64,000 nucleotides of DNA from contig OZ025258.1 in NCBI GenBank assembly GCA_964019135.1, positions 11,365,961-11,429,960 of the forward strand. Direction: 5' to 3'. Below are positions 1-11,497 of the stretch, one piece after another. The translations under genes were made by a program, and so were the position numbers. The DNA is from Arenicola marina (lineage: Eukaryota; Annelida; Polychaeta; Arenicolidae). The notes beneath the pieces are model-generated. The model searched no databases. It worked only from the letters and a program-made list of their open reading frames with translations, and was not told where the DNA came from. Each line of letters starts with the position of its first letter. Position 1 is the stretch's first letter.

Positions 1-30
1 ATATTGATAAAAAATCTTTTATGTATGTAC

Positions 31-222
31 CTCATCAAAATCGCCACGAACAACATGGACATCACTAGCCAGTGTCTTGAGGTAGTCAAATGATTCTTTT
101 GTGCAGAGGTTTCCTGTACACAGGATATGCTGTATCTTCCCAGGGACCAGCAACTTCTTAAACTTGTTAGGCACAGTGCTAGATCTGTGCGGAATGTGCA
201 TATCACCAAGCACCAGGACCAA
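31..222 (-). CDS. VPS29: VPS29 retromer subunit, one internal coding exon
   Basis: The minus strand reads 64 codons between a TTGCAG acceptor (ending at 223) and a GTACAT donor (starting at 30), both phase 0. The peptide starts [13 protein letters not shown] and ends VRGDFDE. It matches the N-terminal part of VPS29, the phosphoesterase-fold subunit of the retromer cargo-recognition trimer on endosomes, including the GDxH motif and the segment [19 protein letters not shown]. In vertebrates the second exon also begins straight after the start methionine, so this is probably exon 2. The ATG exon must lie at higher coordinates; an ATG followed by GTAAAG on the minus strand near 1730 is only a weak candidate. 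The rest of the gene lies left of the window. The neighbour is IFT20 in head-to-head orientation. Confidence 0.95.
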
Positions 223-3200
223 CTGCAAGATAAGCAATAGCAAATGTTAAAAAAAACATCTATCATCATCACAGTTGAAACTGTCCTTGTTTACATTATT
301 TTAAGGCATGCAGGAAAATCTAAACGCAATCTTATGTTTACAGAACTTAAATATCCAAGTACGATATAAGGCTCAGAAATACAACAATGATATTCATATT
401 TTATGTTTTAAACATGTCGATGCAAAATACCAGATGGAACAGAGATCCCAGCTTTGAAGGCTTAACTATTTGCTTGTAAGCCTGCTCTACATCATTATAT
501 TCCATACAGTCTCAGTTGTTTTATTCCTTTTTTCACAGATAAACAAGCTCTATGACTATGGACACTGTTGTGTGTCCCCAGGCCAGAATGACACCAAAAC
601 TTTCATCCTCTACAAATTTAATGCCTAAGTTATCAGGGCATTACAATATTTTCTGAGCTCACTTGCTCTATTGCTTAAGTGGACAAGTGGAGGGCAAATT
701 TTACTTGTCCTGATCAAAGTACAATAGCCCCATTTTCTTATAAATAAGAACATAAAAGAACAATAGGCAGTATTTATAAAATACTGTCTAATTGTTGTTG
801 CCACTGAAACTGTGGTCCGACCGAGTACACATCCAGCAAATATCAGCACAGTAAACCATACAGTGCTTCAACGTACTGGTGAATCTCACACGGATGGTAT
901 GATGTTTGTAAGGCTTAAGTCTAAATATTTCTCTACATCGGTAGGTTACCTTACTGATAGAGTATAATATGTAGAATATAATTGTAGAGTATAATTTTAT
1001 CTATATAGATAATTACTTGTAGGGTACTGAAAGGATCTACAATGGGCCTACTTCTGTTTTTGTATATCAAATATATATTACTTCAGTTAGTCCTGCTAGC
1101 AAGCTGCTGTCGCTACCGCTAACAGCATTGTTCTGTAACTGGACTCATGTTGGAGCTGATTGCATTATATTTTTTGGAATTAAGCATTAGTGAGTAAAAT
1201 ATTGTTTTTACATTATTTTCACATTGTTTTTGCATTATTTTCACATTATTTCCTCATTACAGTAACAAAATCGAGATCCCTGATGTATGATGCATTTGAA
1301 ATGTATTTCAACCAATCAGCAGCACAGATGCATAGTTTATTATAGATATTTTTGCGCTCTGACATCAAGAATCATTTTTTTCGAAACAATGCTAAAATAT
1401 TAGCCAGATGGCAAATACTTGCCACATTGGACAAGTACTCCACCAAATTCACTGGCTCTGGGCCATCAGGCAACCATTAATTCAATGTTGTAGAAAATTA
1501 TCCTTTCTGTATCCCCCCCACCCCCCACAGGCCAAGATTCAACAGGCAACAGAACAGGCCAATGTAGTGTGTCTCCAGAGTTTAGATCATGGGCTGTAGT
1601 CATAGATCATTGGCCGTAGATCATTAACTCATTTAGATCATGGGCCGTACTGGCCTAGATCATCGGATCATGTCATGTGACAGGCAGTCGTGTATTTGTT
1701 GACAGGTCAAAAATTTGTTGGTCACTATCTTTACCATATACCTATGGCCACATTCCGACCCTTGTCAGAAGCTTCAGACAGTTAATGAAAGCTTTTTAGG
1801 AACCTATGCAATTACAACTTGCCATATTTCTCTTCTTTTATGAAGAATATTATGAAGAAACGTTCCACTCGGCCTATTCTCGAAGTAATACACTTTATTA
1901 TCGTCCAGGTCCGCCCACTTTGAAAGGTCGGGTTTCATTGGCCAATATCAACACGACAACAATAATATTGTCCAATGGAATGAATCGTTGTAAAAAGTGC
2001 CATGACGAACCGACCTTTGACGGAAAAATAATCTCTGTGATAAGTCAGGACAGGCAAACTGCAAATGACCGTCGGACAGAACTTCGATTGGTGGTGTATA
2101 ATGTCGGGCTCTGACAAAAAGCTGACATCACAAGTACCAGTGGTTACTCATTGGCACCAAAGTGGTAAGTATCGTATGCAGATCGTTTGAAATTTTACAA
2201 AATAGACACTGATCAGGAGAACTTTCATACATGAATTCATATAGTTTCTGTTACCCAACAATCTTGGCGCAAGTGCCCCCAGGCAAGCCCGCTTCTCTAG
2301 GGGCACAACGGTAACAATGTTAAAATCCTTCGACGTTAGTAGGGAATCGTCTGTAGCTTTTATTATAATGTGGGCGCGTACAATAATAGTGCTTACGTAT
2401 TCTATATACCTTGTTCTATCTTCTGACATCAAGAAAGTGTGTCAACACTAGATTGTTGCAGTCATATTTTCGCGAACAAATGTTGGAGCATGCGACCTTT
2501 CCCTACCAACCGCCATGCATATGCAGCGCCACGTGGCGAATCCCGCCACCATTTGAACCATCTGTAGCCTGGGTCCCAAACTTTGTAACAGTCAATGGCC
2601 CGTGAAAGAGGGCGCTGCTGTACATACGTTTTGTCCTTAATTTCAAAGTGAGCGACTGACAAGGCCCTCTAGCGGAGAGTCATATGCTAACGGAGAGGAG
2701 CAACCAAGTCGCATTCACAGGTACCGGCATCCGCCAAAAACAAATATCGCGGATGGCTGATCGGGAACAGTTGTGTGCTCCAACATTTCTTCGCGAAAAT
2801 ATAACCGAAACAACCTAGTGTCGACACACTATATTGATGTCAGATGATAGAACAAGGTATATAGAATACGTAAACACTATAATTGTTCGAGCACACATTA
2901 TAATAAAAGCTACAGTCGATTCCCTACTAACGTCGAAGGATTTTAACATTGTTACCGTTGTGCCCCTAGAAAAGCGGGCTTGTCTGGGGGCACATGCGCC
3001 AACCCCGACTGGTATCACCGCAACCACCGGTCCAATTTCCATAAGCCTATATGCTCAGGTGATTGATTGATCGAAGCGCATGCTATCGGCTATTTTATTC
3101 AAAATTAAGGTGTCGTGCGCAAGCTTAATTGTAAACGTCCGGAATCCTATGGTTACAACCTGTCTTGACTGGAATATTTGTCTATGTTTGTCTCAATTAG

Positions 3201-3591
3201 TATCGTCTTTTCCAGGGACCCTGGACACAGACGAAACCACACAGACGCCATCATTTTTCCCAGACTGATGAGTGTGTCGTTCACGTCCAATATCAAATTT
3301 CAACACTCGTCATAGCTATATGTAAGCCTATATATAGCTGTATATATATTACGGTAATATTATTTGCAGCTAATTATTGGCATCAACAGTAGTCCATGCA
3401 TTATCCATGCGGTAGATAAATATAGGTTAACATTTCTAAAACAAGCTGAAGTAAATATAAGTGAAGTCTGTCTAAACAATTCCCATCCAAACTACCCAGC
3501 TCTCTCCGGTAATGTCCGGAATATTTCCGTCTGGTAGGTTTTCGGCATTTAGTGTCCGTCACAACGCAAGTAAACATTCCCAGATTCCAGG
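223..3591. other. VPS29-IFT20 intergenic or VPS29 intron 1 region
   Basis: No coding exon is recognised here. The AT-rich stretch 240-1400 shows nothing clear. Around 1575-1675 there are degenerate direct copies of a tagatcatgggccgta-like unit. A foldback element occupies about 2264-3003. The common promoter of the two divergent genes should lie in the right-hand part, near 3300-3590, but no TATA box or other element is convincing. Confidence 0.5.
2264..3003. mobile_element. Foldback (long inverted repeat) element 1
   Basis: The arms are about 2267-2490 and 2769-3002. Read inward they share the end TTGGCGCAAGTGCCCCC (right arm reversed: TTGGCGCATGTGCCCCC) and more than 200 bp of closely similar sequence. 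The spacer of about 270 bp is unique. Because the arms are reverse complements, the same peptide-like string appears on opposite strands in each arm, which is a shadow and not a gene. No transposase is present, so this is a non-autonomous element. A CCAAC duplication at the edges is possible but weak. Confidence 0.75.
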
Positions 3592-3718
3592 ATGGCGGAC
3601 GAAGCGTTAGCAAGAGCAGGCCTTCATTTCGATGAATTAAATAAAATTAGGGTTTTAGAACCAGAATTAGCTGCCCAAACAGGCGAACTAAAGGAAGAAT
3701 GTAAAGATTTCCTCGATA
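3592..3718 (+). CDS. IFT20: IFT20 intraflagellar transport protein, coding exon 1
   Basis: IFT20 is the small coiled-coil subunit of IFT complex B. It also sits on the Golgi and helps send membrane proteins to the cilium. Four exons (3592-3718, 7221-7306, 7564-7667, 9057-9138) join to a 132-residue protein with stop TAA at 9136-9138, the same length as human IFT20. This exon encodes [20 protein letters not shown] and on to the family motif LKEECKDF. The donor at 3719 is GTACGT and splits a codon after its first base. Joining GAT A to AG ATG GGT restores the DKMGEF run expected from relatives, which fixes the splice site. The start is the first ATG and matches the family N terminus. Confidence 0.97.
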
Positions 3719-4124
3719 GTACGTATCTGTCTTTTTAAACTGCGTCAACTTGGACGGTCGACAGTGTCAGTGGACACCGCGGCGCGGCATATTTAAAGTT
3801 ACTATTTCAACAAATTTTGCGGCGGGGGTGTTCCGTCAGATCACGTGAGGCCCCGCGGCTGTTGGAACAGCTGTAAACAGTAAAATACTGTAAACACTGT
3901 ATAACACTCTGCCTCAAGGAGGCGCTGCCAGTCGCGAATCCTGGCCAATAACGAAAGTTAGTCGTTGGCGCTCACCCTGGCAGAGATTACTTCATGCGTG
4001 TTACGCCACCAGCACATCAACGTCACTGTACACACGTTTTTTCTCCGTCAGATTTGGATCACAATGAATGTTTACTTTTTGTTGTAATAGTAACTTTAAA
4101 TGGTGACGACTGACGGGTGTATGC

Positions 4125-4191
4125 CTAGACGCGAGTGCCTATTCCATCACGAAATTGGAATTCCGGTGGTGGAATAGGCACTCGCGTCTAG
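4125..4191. repeat. Near-perfect 26-bp hairpin in IFT20 intron 1
   Basis: The arms 4125-4150 and 4166-4191 are reverse complements with one mismatch around a 15-nt loop. The arm begins CTAGACGCGAGTGCC. It is not part of the two larger foldback elements just downstream and may be the remnant of a tiny palindromic transposon. Confidence 0.8.
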
Positions 4192-4355
4192 TGTATGCCC
4201 ACCTTGACCGCTGGATGTTTCGGCTGCGGGACATTTCGGCCGCTAGGGAGGGGCGGAGGTTAGGGTGCGGGCTGGGGGAGGGGAGGGGTTTGCTTTGGTG
4301 CCGGGGGCACGGCGTGAGGCGTTTGGTGGTCATGTTTGAAGGGGTGGATCGAGGC

Positions 4356-5047
4356 TAGCCCTGTAACATGGCCCACCGGCCGCAGGGCGGACCAGAAGGC
4401 CATGGATTACCGATCACGGCCTGTCGTCCGAAAGCAGGGGGTGGTGACAAAGATTTCTGGATTCCACAAAAATGTGATGGAGACGGCACATATCGTTCAC
4501 ATATTCATGTCCAGTATATATTTATGAAGCCTTAGGCACAAAGATTGAAGACCTCACGTGCTATGCGCGAATTCATCAGTCCCCCAAATTTCAACCAGAA
4601 CAAACCTTCTGCCGCTCACCGCCATTTGAAAAAAGCGCTCGTTCCCGGACTCCTCAAAAACAAGGTTGGTTCCACTCTCACAGCAACGGGCACTCAGCTG
4701 CTTGTATGGCTTTAGTGACGCAAGGATGAGCGCCCTCTGGCGTGAGAGTAAGCGTTCAGTGGCACTAGCCTTGTTTTTTGTCCAGGAGCAAGCCATATTT
4801 TTGAATCGGCGACGAGTGGCAGAAGGTTTGTTTTGGTGGAAATTTGGGGGACTGATGAATTCGCGCGTAGCGCGTGGGGTCTTCAATCTTTGTGCCTAAG
4901 GCTTCATAAATGTATAATGGACATGAATATGTGAACGATATGTGCTGTCTCCATCACATTTTTGTGGAATCCAGAAATCTTTGTCACCACCCCTTGCTTT
5001 CGGACGACAGGCCGTGATCGGTAATCCATGGCCCTCCGGTCCGCCTA
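4356..5047. mobile_element. Foldback element 2 in IFT20 intron 1
   Basis: Long arms, about 4386-4680 and 4760-5045, are reverse complements over nearly 290 bp and start with GGCGGACC. The 9-bp direct repeat GATCGAGGC occurs at 4347-4355 and 5048-5056, immediately outside 4356-5047. A 9-bp duplication with long terminal inverted repeats is typical of Mutator-like (MULE) elements. On the left about 30 bp of unpaired sequence lies between the duplication and the paired arm, so the exact end is uncertain. The 110-residue reading frame inside is a product of the repeat and is not called. Confidence 0.75.
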
Positions 5048-5090
5048 GATCGAGGCATGGGGATTACGATAGACAATGGCTAAAGTCAAA

Positions 5091-5651
5091 GTCATCAATG
5101 CTGTAGCGTGTCGTTTCGGCCTATATTTTTTATGAATTTGTCGCGATCGCTCTAAAAATCACTGACGTGAGAAAGCAACACCATGCAATTTTAATGATAC
5201 CAAACATAAGTGTGTATTGCGCGGTTATCCTTTTTTAAGACACAAATAATATTTCTCCATGCTGACACTCCATTGCCAACAGACACTTTGTCGCAAATAG
5301 ACTAAATCACAGACGATGAAATGCTCTATAGTTGCCATGGCGCGTGTGGCTGGTACTAATATAGAGCATGTATTGTTCAGAACACGTTCAGCACCATGGC
5401 AACTATGTCATCTTATGACGTGTGCTTTAGTATATTTGCGGAATTGCGTTTGCTGCCAATAGAGTGTCAGCATGGAGAAATATTATTTGTGTCCTAAAAA
5501 TGGATAACATTGCAGTACACGCGTAAGTTTGGTATCATTAAAATTGCTCTGTGTTGCTTTCTCATGTCAGTGATTTTTAGAGCGATCGAGACAAATTTGT
5601 GGAAAATATGGGCCGAAACGACACGTTACAGCATTTGTGACTTTGACTTTA
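5091..5651. mobile_element. Foldback element 3 in IFT20 intron 1
   Basis: The ends TAAAGTCAAAG (5091-5101) and CTTTGACTTTA (5641-5651) are exact reverse complements. Matching sequence continues inward for about 240 bp on each side, for example the CGATCGCTC/GAGCGATCG blocks and the ATATTTCTCCATGCTGACACT block. The short middle contains a second, smaller palindrome around TTGCCATGG. It lies only about 45 bp from foldback element 2 and has no coding capacity. Confidence 0.8.
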
Positions 5652-5899
5652 GGTGTTATTCACTGAGTCGCAGGGCATTCAGATAGCTGGTTGTTATTCA
5701 TTAATTGGCTTAAAAAATGTTGCGGACACCAGTTTAGAACAACCCTATATTTTATTCGCATTCAACACATATGTAGAAGGTTTTCTATCCAGCGATAAGA
5801 ATATGCGAACGTCATGGGGATGTGTTCTGCCGGCAGCAGGGGCAGCGCAATCAGATTCCTGCATATCTGAAAGGACCATATAACACAAATAATTATAAA

Positions 5900-6290
5900 T
5901 TACGAACAAAAAAAAGGAGGATTGGTACAGCATTTATTATCATCAATTCATACATGCCCAGCCCCGCTCTCCCCTAGATCACCCTGTACATAATTATATG
6001 TGCCGCAAATATGTTTGCACCTGGTATATACTTGGTGAGACGAAAAATATGAATGAAGAAAAAGAGGATGGTACAGTGTTATCATCAATTTATACGTGCC
6101 CCGTCCTGCTCTCCCCTAGATCACCCTGTACATAATTATGTATGCCGCAAATATATTTGCACCAGGTATATATTTGTCGAGACAAGAAATACGAATGAAA
6201 AAAAGGAGGATGGTACAGCATTTGTTATCATCAATTTGTATGTCCCCCACCTAGCTCTCCCCTAGATCATCCTGTACTTAATTATGTGTG
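5900..6290. repeat. About 139-bp tandem repeat, three copies
   Basis: Three imperfect copies are marked by GGTACAG at about 5934, 6070 and 6212, giving spacings of 136 and 142 bp. Each carries a purine-rich AAAAGGAGGATGGTACAG block followed by CTCTCCCCTAGATCA and CCTGTACATAATTATGT. The array lies within IFT20 intron 1. Confidence 0.8.
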
Positions 6291-7220
6291 CCTGGCTAAT
6301 ACCCTGCACTGTTTCAGGGTCCATGCCCGTGGTTTGAAGCTGAAGTTAAACTGTTTACCATGCTTGGGTGGCTTTGACATCAAGCTATTAGTAACTGTCT
6401 ACAGTATGGTTTGTTAAACAAAAATATATGAAATGACTTGAGAGAACTGGTTTGATGGTTTCATTTCTACAGAACTGTTGTTTGGATCAGAACTTTTTTT
6501 ATCATAAATAAAGCCTTAATAAGTATTAACTTTCTAGCTAAGTTTTCATGTTAATCAAATAAATCCTAAGTAGCTCCATCATATTTTAACAAAGATCTTT
6601 ACCCACACAATAGCAGGATACCACAGAGTAGATATTATATACTCTGTGGAGATACTCAACATATATCAAAAACAGGCTTATTGATTGTACTATTTTGTTT
6701 GTACTATGCAGATTGCTTAGAATTGTACAAAATAGATGTCAAGGTAGTTGTCACATAGCAAAGCATTTGTATGGTAAAAGTTTTGTCTCAAATCTATATG
6801 AATAAAGTAACGAAAGTGCATTTTCTGCTAGTGTACAAATGCTGGTACCTGTACAATCACTGGTCCACCTTCCATAATGTGATGTAAACAGACAGAGAGG
6901 TATATAAAATGATGATGGAGTCTCAAGATTCCTCCCCCCCCTCCTTCTGTCACTTTACAATCTTTGGGAACAGCTATTAATTTTCTTATTATTGGTTAGC
7001 CTTTATATTTAAATATATTGTGCCTGTCACTGTCAAATCTAAGGCAGTTACATGTAAGAGGGAACCTGGCATGCCTATTACAAGAACTGTAAAATATAAT
7101 TTAAAGATACAATTACAATGAATTGATAAAAGCTTTTCAAGTAAAATACATATATATATGTTAGCAACCAAGATGTAATAAAATATTAAGATTAAACCTG
7201 TTTTGTCTTGTCGTTGACAG
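6291..7220. other. IFT20 intron 1, right part
   Basis: AT-rich intronic sequence with no recognised element. It ends with a pyrimidine-containing TTGTCGTTGACAG acceptor directly before IFT20 exon 2. Confidence 0.6.
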
Positions 7221-7306
7221 AGATGGGTGAGTTCCAGAAGATCGTTGCCACCTTCATTGATCTCATCGACAATGTGGCACAGGAAGTGGAAAAAGAAAAA
7301 ATGAAG
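7221..7306 (+). CDS. IFT20: IFT20 coding exon 2
   Basis: The exon follows a GACAG acceptor and ends with ATG AAG before a GTACAA donor (7307). After completing the split lysine codon it encodes MGEFQKIVATFIDLIDNV and then the AQEVEKEKMK heptad-rich run. This is the start of the coiled coil through which IFT20 pairs with IFT54 in other animals. It enters in phase 1 and leaves in phase 0. Confidence 0.97.
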
Positions 7307-7563
7307 GTACAAATGAAGATTGACATTTACATTATATTGTGCTAAGTAGCTCTATGATGTTGTAAATACGGTAAAGTCAACAACATATGCAGAAGAATTG
7401 TGAAGAACCTGTTATTCGGCATTGAATGTGTATGTACAATTTAAGTAAAGTTACCAATAATAATAATGGACTGAGATAAGAATCATGTTTGAAAAATGGC
7501 TTATGTACCATTTCTAAACTTACATATTTTGAGAAACTACAAAAAAATACTTTTATACTGCAG

Positions 7564-7667
7564 GCAATTGGTTCCCGAAACCTTCTGAAATCTGTTTCAA
7601 AGCAGCGTGAAGCTCAACAACAACAGCTTCAAGCTCTCATTACCGAGAAAATGATGCAGTTGGAGAG
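7564..7667 (+). CDS. IFT20: IFT20 coding exon 3
   Basis: Between a CTGCAG acceptor and a GTCTGT donor (7668) the exon encodes [20 protein letters not shown] and continues to MMQLE plus two bases of an arginine codon. This is the most conserved stretch of the family (GxRNLLKS.[12 protein letters not shown]) and forms the central coiled coil. It enters in phase 0 and leaves in phase 2. Confidence 0.97.
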
Positions 7668-9056
7668 GTCTGTATTCTGTAAGGGGGCCATGTGCTATAT
7701 TCAATAGGTTGCACTTTTTTCTGTGGTCGTATGCATGATCTATCAAGTGCCATTTTTCGAAGGAAGGAAGGCAGACAATTTAGTACTCTGACTGGGTTCC
7801 CCACACGAACCATTAAGATATTTCTTCGCAAGAACTTAAAAATCTATTCAAATGGTTCTTATGGCCTGGAGTTGTGCAAAAATATCTATTTTATCACCAA
7901 ATTTCATTTTCATTGGAGCCTGCTCAGCATTCCTAAAATGCAATAAAACGGTGAACTATACACGATCTGTGACGAATCTGTGCATGAAGCTGCCAACTTT
8001 TGTTGAGCTGTCAAGAATTGCACACCCTTCGGCCGGCTTTACCATTATATTTGTAAGAAAATTACTGTTAAAGCGGGTGTCCAACCTAATCTTATCGCCA
8101 TCCGCGCCGAAAGTTTACCGGTACATCTTGAAATTAATTTGGCGAGTGTCAACGCTTCCTTTCGGCCGACTGGTAAGAAGAACAAAATTAAACCAACCCT
8201 CGATTCCCCTAATCAATGTCGAGTAGCCCGCCATTTCGCCGGAGCAAATGACGTATATAGTGACCCTTCAAGTGGCGCCGCCTTACGTTTGAACTGAAAG
8301 TTATCTCGTTGAGGGAACTCTACACAGCGGAGGTACCCTTCAGGGGAAACTCGTGAAACGAGAGATCAGGGCCGCGATTTACGGATGAATTGCGGCAGTT
8401 TCAAGCCGCGCAGTAGATTATGATCTTAGTGTTTCATGAAAAATTCGCATCCAAACTTATTGATATATCTGTTGCAACGATTTGTCTCCGTACAAAAACC
8501 ATAATTGGAGTTAGAATCGCAGCTATTTATATTTGCGATGATCATGCGCTCTTGTTTTGCGCACACAATAGGCATCATTTCCGGTTTGAATATAATCTCC
8601 TGATTGGTCAATCGCGGACACACCTCCAAAAAGGTCTGCCGCCTGGTTAAGCAGCGAAATGGTGGCTGGCGGTCACTTTTAAATTTTATTGTGAGCTACA
8701 GACAGGACAGTGTAGACACTTGGGTATTATATGAATCGGTAAATCAGCAGTAAAGGCCAGGCTGGCAGTATCCTTTAAATGTACGTGCTAATCTTTCATT
8801 TCGGTTTCCTTAGCAGATTTGTTAAAATTGGCGCGAAATATCGGTATAATTAAATAGCTTTAATGCTTCTTGATGCTTACCTATTTGCCCATTTGCAACG
8901 CAATGGGGGATTGTTTGCATGTTTTGTCATCATACACACCGTTTGTGATGCAGTCACATTCAAAGCTTGCATCTAATTGTGCAATCTTAATTTGTTGCGT
9001 TAAATGATTTACAGATATTACAGAATTCTGATGATCGTTAACATGCTGTGTTACAG
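7668..9056. other. IFT20 intron 3
   Basis: Intron of about 1.4 kb. A frame of 124 codons at 7852-8226 has no recognisable domain and no splice support and is not called. No repeat is obvious apart from short AT runs. Confidence 0.55.
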
Positions 9057-9138
9057 AGCGAGAATCCAGTACGATGCCTTACAGAAAGTGGAGCAAGATC
9101 AAAGCGACTTCATCGAACAGTTTATCCTGCAGAAGTAA
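9057..9138 (+). CDS. IFT20: IFT20 coding exon 4 with stop
   Basis: After a TTACAG acceptor the exon completes the split arginine codon and encodes ARIQYDALQKVEQDQSDFIE, then QFILQK and TAA at 9136-9138. The C terminus is the family signature (human ends DQFIFQK). The 3' untranslated region runs directly into the 21-bp and 46-bp minisatellites, so transcript ends may include repeat sequence. Confidence 0.97.
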
Positions 9139-9317
9139 ACAAAGAACACTTGCCGCCATTTAATTGTCTCGCTTACTTACACACGTGGGCTGGCCGCCCT
9201 CCCATTGCCTCTGTGCACTGGTGAGACCTCAGAACTCGCTGACCCTGCACGTACACAGCAAGAGAACCACCAACCCCCTGAGTGCAATGTAGAGGGCTCA
9301 CTGTGTGTAACGTATTC

Positions 9318-9475
9318 AGCGAGGAATACAGATTATTCATCCAGTAATACAGATGATTCATCCAGAAATACAGGTGATTCAGCGAGCAATACAGATGACT
9401 CACCGAGGAATACAGGATTTGAAGCGAGAAGTACAGATAATTCACTGAGGATACAGATGATTCACCGAGAAATGG
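9318..9475. repeat. 21-bp minisatellite downstream of IFT20
   Basis: About seven degenerate copies of a GAATACAGATGATTCACCGAG-like unit. The period is 21, so a frame stays open with an SxNTDDSxRNT pattern, but the variation is not that of a conserved protein and I do not call it coding. On the minus strand the same run encodes a tyrosine-rich pattern, also taken as a shadow. Confidence 0.8.
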
Positions 9476-9490
9476 CATGATGCATAAAGT

Positions 9491-10500
9491 AGCATAAGTG
9501 GGAGGCTCACAGAGAAATGGGCATGATTCACAAAGTAGCATAAGTGGGAGGCTCACAGAGAAATGGGCATGATTCACAAAGTAGCATAAGTGGAAGGCTC
9601 AGAGAGAAATGGGCATGATTCACAAAGTATCATAAGTGGAAGGCTCACAGAGAAATGGGCATGATTCACAAAGTAGCATAAGTGGAAGGCTCACAGAGAA
9701 ATGGGCATGATTCACAAAGTATCATAAGTGGAAGGCTCAGAGAGAAATGGGCATGATTCACAAAGTATCATAAGTGGAAGGCTCACAGAGAAATGGGCAT
9801 GATTCACAAAGTATCATAAGTGGAAGGCTCACAGAGAAATGGGCATGATTCACAAAGTATCATAAGTGGAAGGCTCACAGAGAAATGGGCATGATTCACA
9901 AAGTAGCATAAGTGGAAGGCTCACAGAGAAATGGGCATGATTCACAAAGTATCATAAGTGGAAGGCTCAGAGAGAAATGGGCATGATTCACAAAGTATCA
10001 TAAGTGGAAGGCTCACAGAGAAATGGGCATGATTCACAAAGTATCATAAGTGGAAGGCTCACAGAGAAATGGGCATGATTCACAAAGTATCATAAGTGGA
10101 AGGCTCACAGAGAAATGGGCATGATTCACAAAGTATCATAAGTGGAAGGCTCACAGAGAAATGGGCATGATTCACAAAGTATCATAAGTGGAAGGCTCAC
10201 AGAGAAATGGGCATGATTCACAAAGTATCATAAGTGGAAGGCTCAGAGAGAAATGGGCATGATTCACAAAGTATCATAAGTGGAAGGCTCAGAGAGAAAT
10301 GGGCATGATTCACAAAGTATCATAAGTGGAAGGCTCACAGAGAAATGGGCATGATTCACAAAGTATCATAAGTGGAAGGCTCACAGAGAAATGGGCATGA
10401 TTCACAAAGTATCATAAGTGGGAGGCTCACAGAGAAATGGGCATGATTCACAAAGTATCATAAGTGGAAGGCTCCCAGAGAAGTGAGTGCGCATGACTCC
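9491..10500. repeat. 46-bp minisatellite, about 22 copies
   Basis: The unit is AGCATAAGTGGAAGGCTCACAGAGAAATGGGC... with a constant 46-bp spacing (9491, 9537, 9583 and so on to about 10457). Copies vary mainly at two sites, AGCATAAG/ATCATAAG and CTCACAGAG/CTCAGAGAG. Copies 5-9 and 10-14 carry the same order of variants, which suggests duplication of a five-unit block. The last copy decays into GAAGTGAGTGCGC. Confidence 0.95.
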
Positions 10501-11497
10501 CCGATGTTGATTTTGGACTTCCCAACACTTGCTCACTTTGCACATTGGTAACAGAACATCCGTGAGGTAAAGTCAGGCCGACTTTGGCGGGCAAGATGGC
10601 GTAGCGAATGTCTTGTCTTTCTCAATTGTGATGTGTATAAAAGGGATACTTAATGATATTTGTCCATATTTTTGTTTCTAGGGAGGTAAAGTGCTCCTTA
10701 TTCTTCCTGTAATTTATTTATTAGTTGTACTTTCTGGCCTCCGTTGTTTCTCATGGAGCAGTCACGTGTGTTTGTGAAAATGTTACTAATGTGTTATTAC
10801 GTATGGGAGATTATCTCTGTTACTGCACAGAAAAACTATCCCCGGTTCAGCAAAACAATGTCCTGATAACAACCGTCCATATTGTTTCTTCAAAACATTC
10901 GTTTTAGTTGGTATAATATATTTTTCTGCTATTATCAACCTTTATGGTTATAAACCGTCCATATTTTTTCGTCACAACATACGTTTTTTCATCGAGGGAA
11001 ACTATTTCCCTGCTATTATCTGTTCTGGTTTCCGTCGTTCTCTGTAATCAGACGAGCACGCCAGACGATCACCACTGATACTTGCATGCAATGTGTATAC
11101 TGTATATACACACCTCTAGGATTGCTGTGTGGTCCGCCATAGAACACACTTCGTTTATCGTGATCTCCAGCCAAGAGTTTGTTATTGTTTGGGACGTGGA
11201 ATAAATTGTATACTTGAAACTTGACGATTGAACGTGTTGCGGGATACCCGCTCATATATGTCCTCCCACGCCCTCCTCGCCTCCGTCGTACTGAATGGTT
11301 GGTTGTATATGAAACTGGGGATGAAGTTTCATGTATCTGTCTATTTTATTTGCGATATTTAAGACTGAAATAGTCCACGTGAGAGACGTTTGATAATAAT
11401 TTGTTACAAAAATGTTGGGTAAGGGCAACCCAATATTTGGTTGTCCAAATACAAAAGTTATCGGCACAAGCTAGTAAGTTTACTAAACATGGACTCA
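10501..11497. other. Unannotated spacer between minisatellites
   Basis: No gene or element is recognised. It holds direct pieces such as AACCGTCCATATTG / AACCGTCCATATTT and CTGCTATTATCAACC / CTGCTATTATCTG around 10866-11025, a small local duplication. Confidence 0.5.

Noticed and set aside
2148..3070. Two similar peptides, minus 2148-2432 and plus 2834-3070, looking like paralogous genes
   Set aside because: They are the two arms of foldback element 1 read in opposite directions, with no start, splice or domain support.
4554..4899. Frames of 110 (minus) and 77 (plus) codons
   Set aside because: Both lie in the arms of foldback element 2; similar words on the two strands come from the inverted repeat.
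7852..8226. 124-codon frame in IFT20 intron 3
   Set aside because: No domain, no splice sites, no partner on either side; within the length expected by chance in a window of this size.
9173..9577. 134-codon minus frame rich in Tyr and Leu
   Set aside because: It spans the 21-bp and 46-bp minisatellites and IFT20 3' flank on the opposite strand; repeat-driven.
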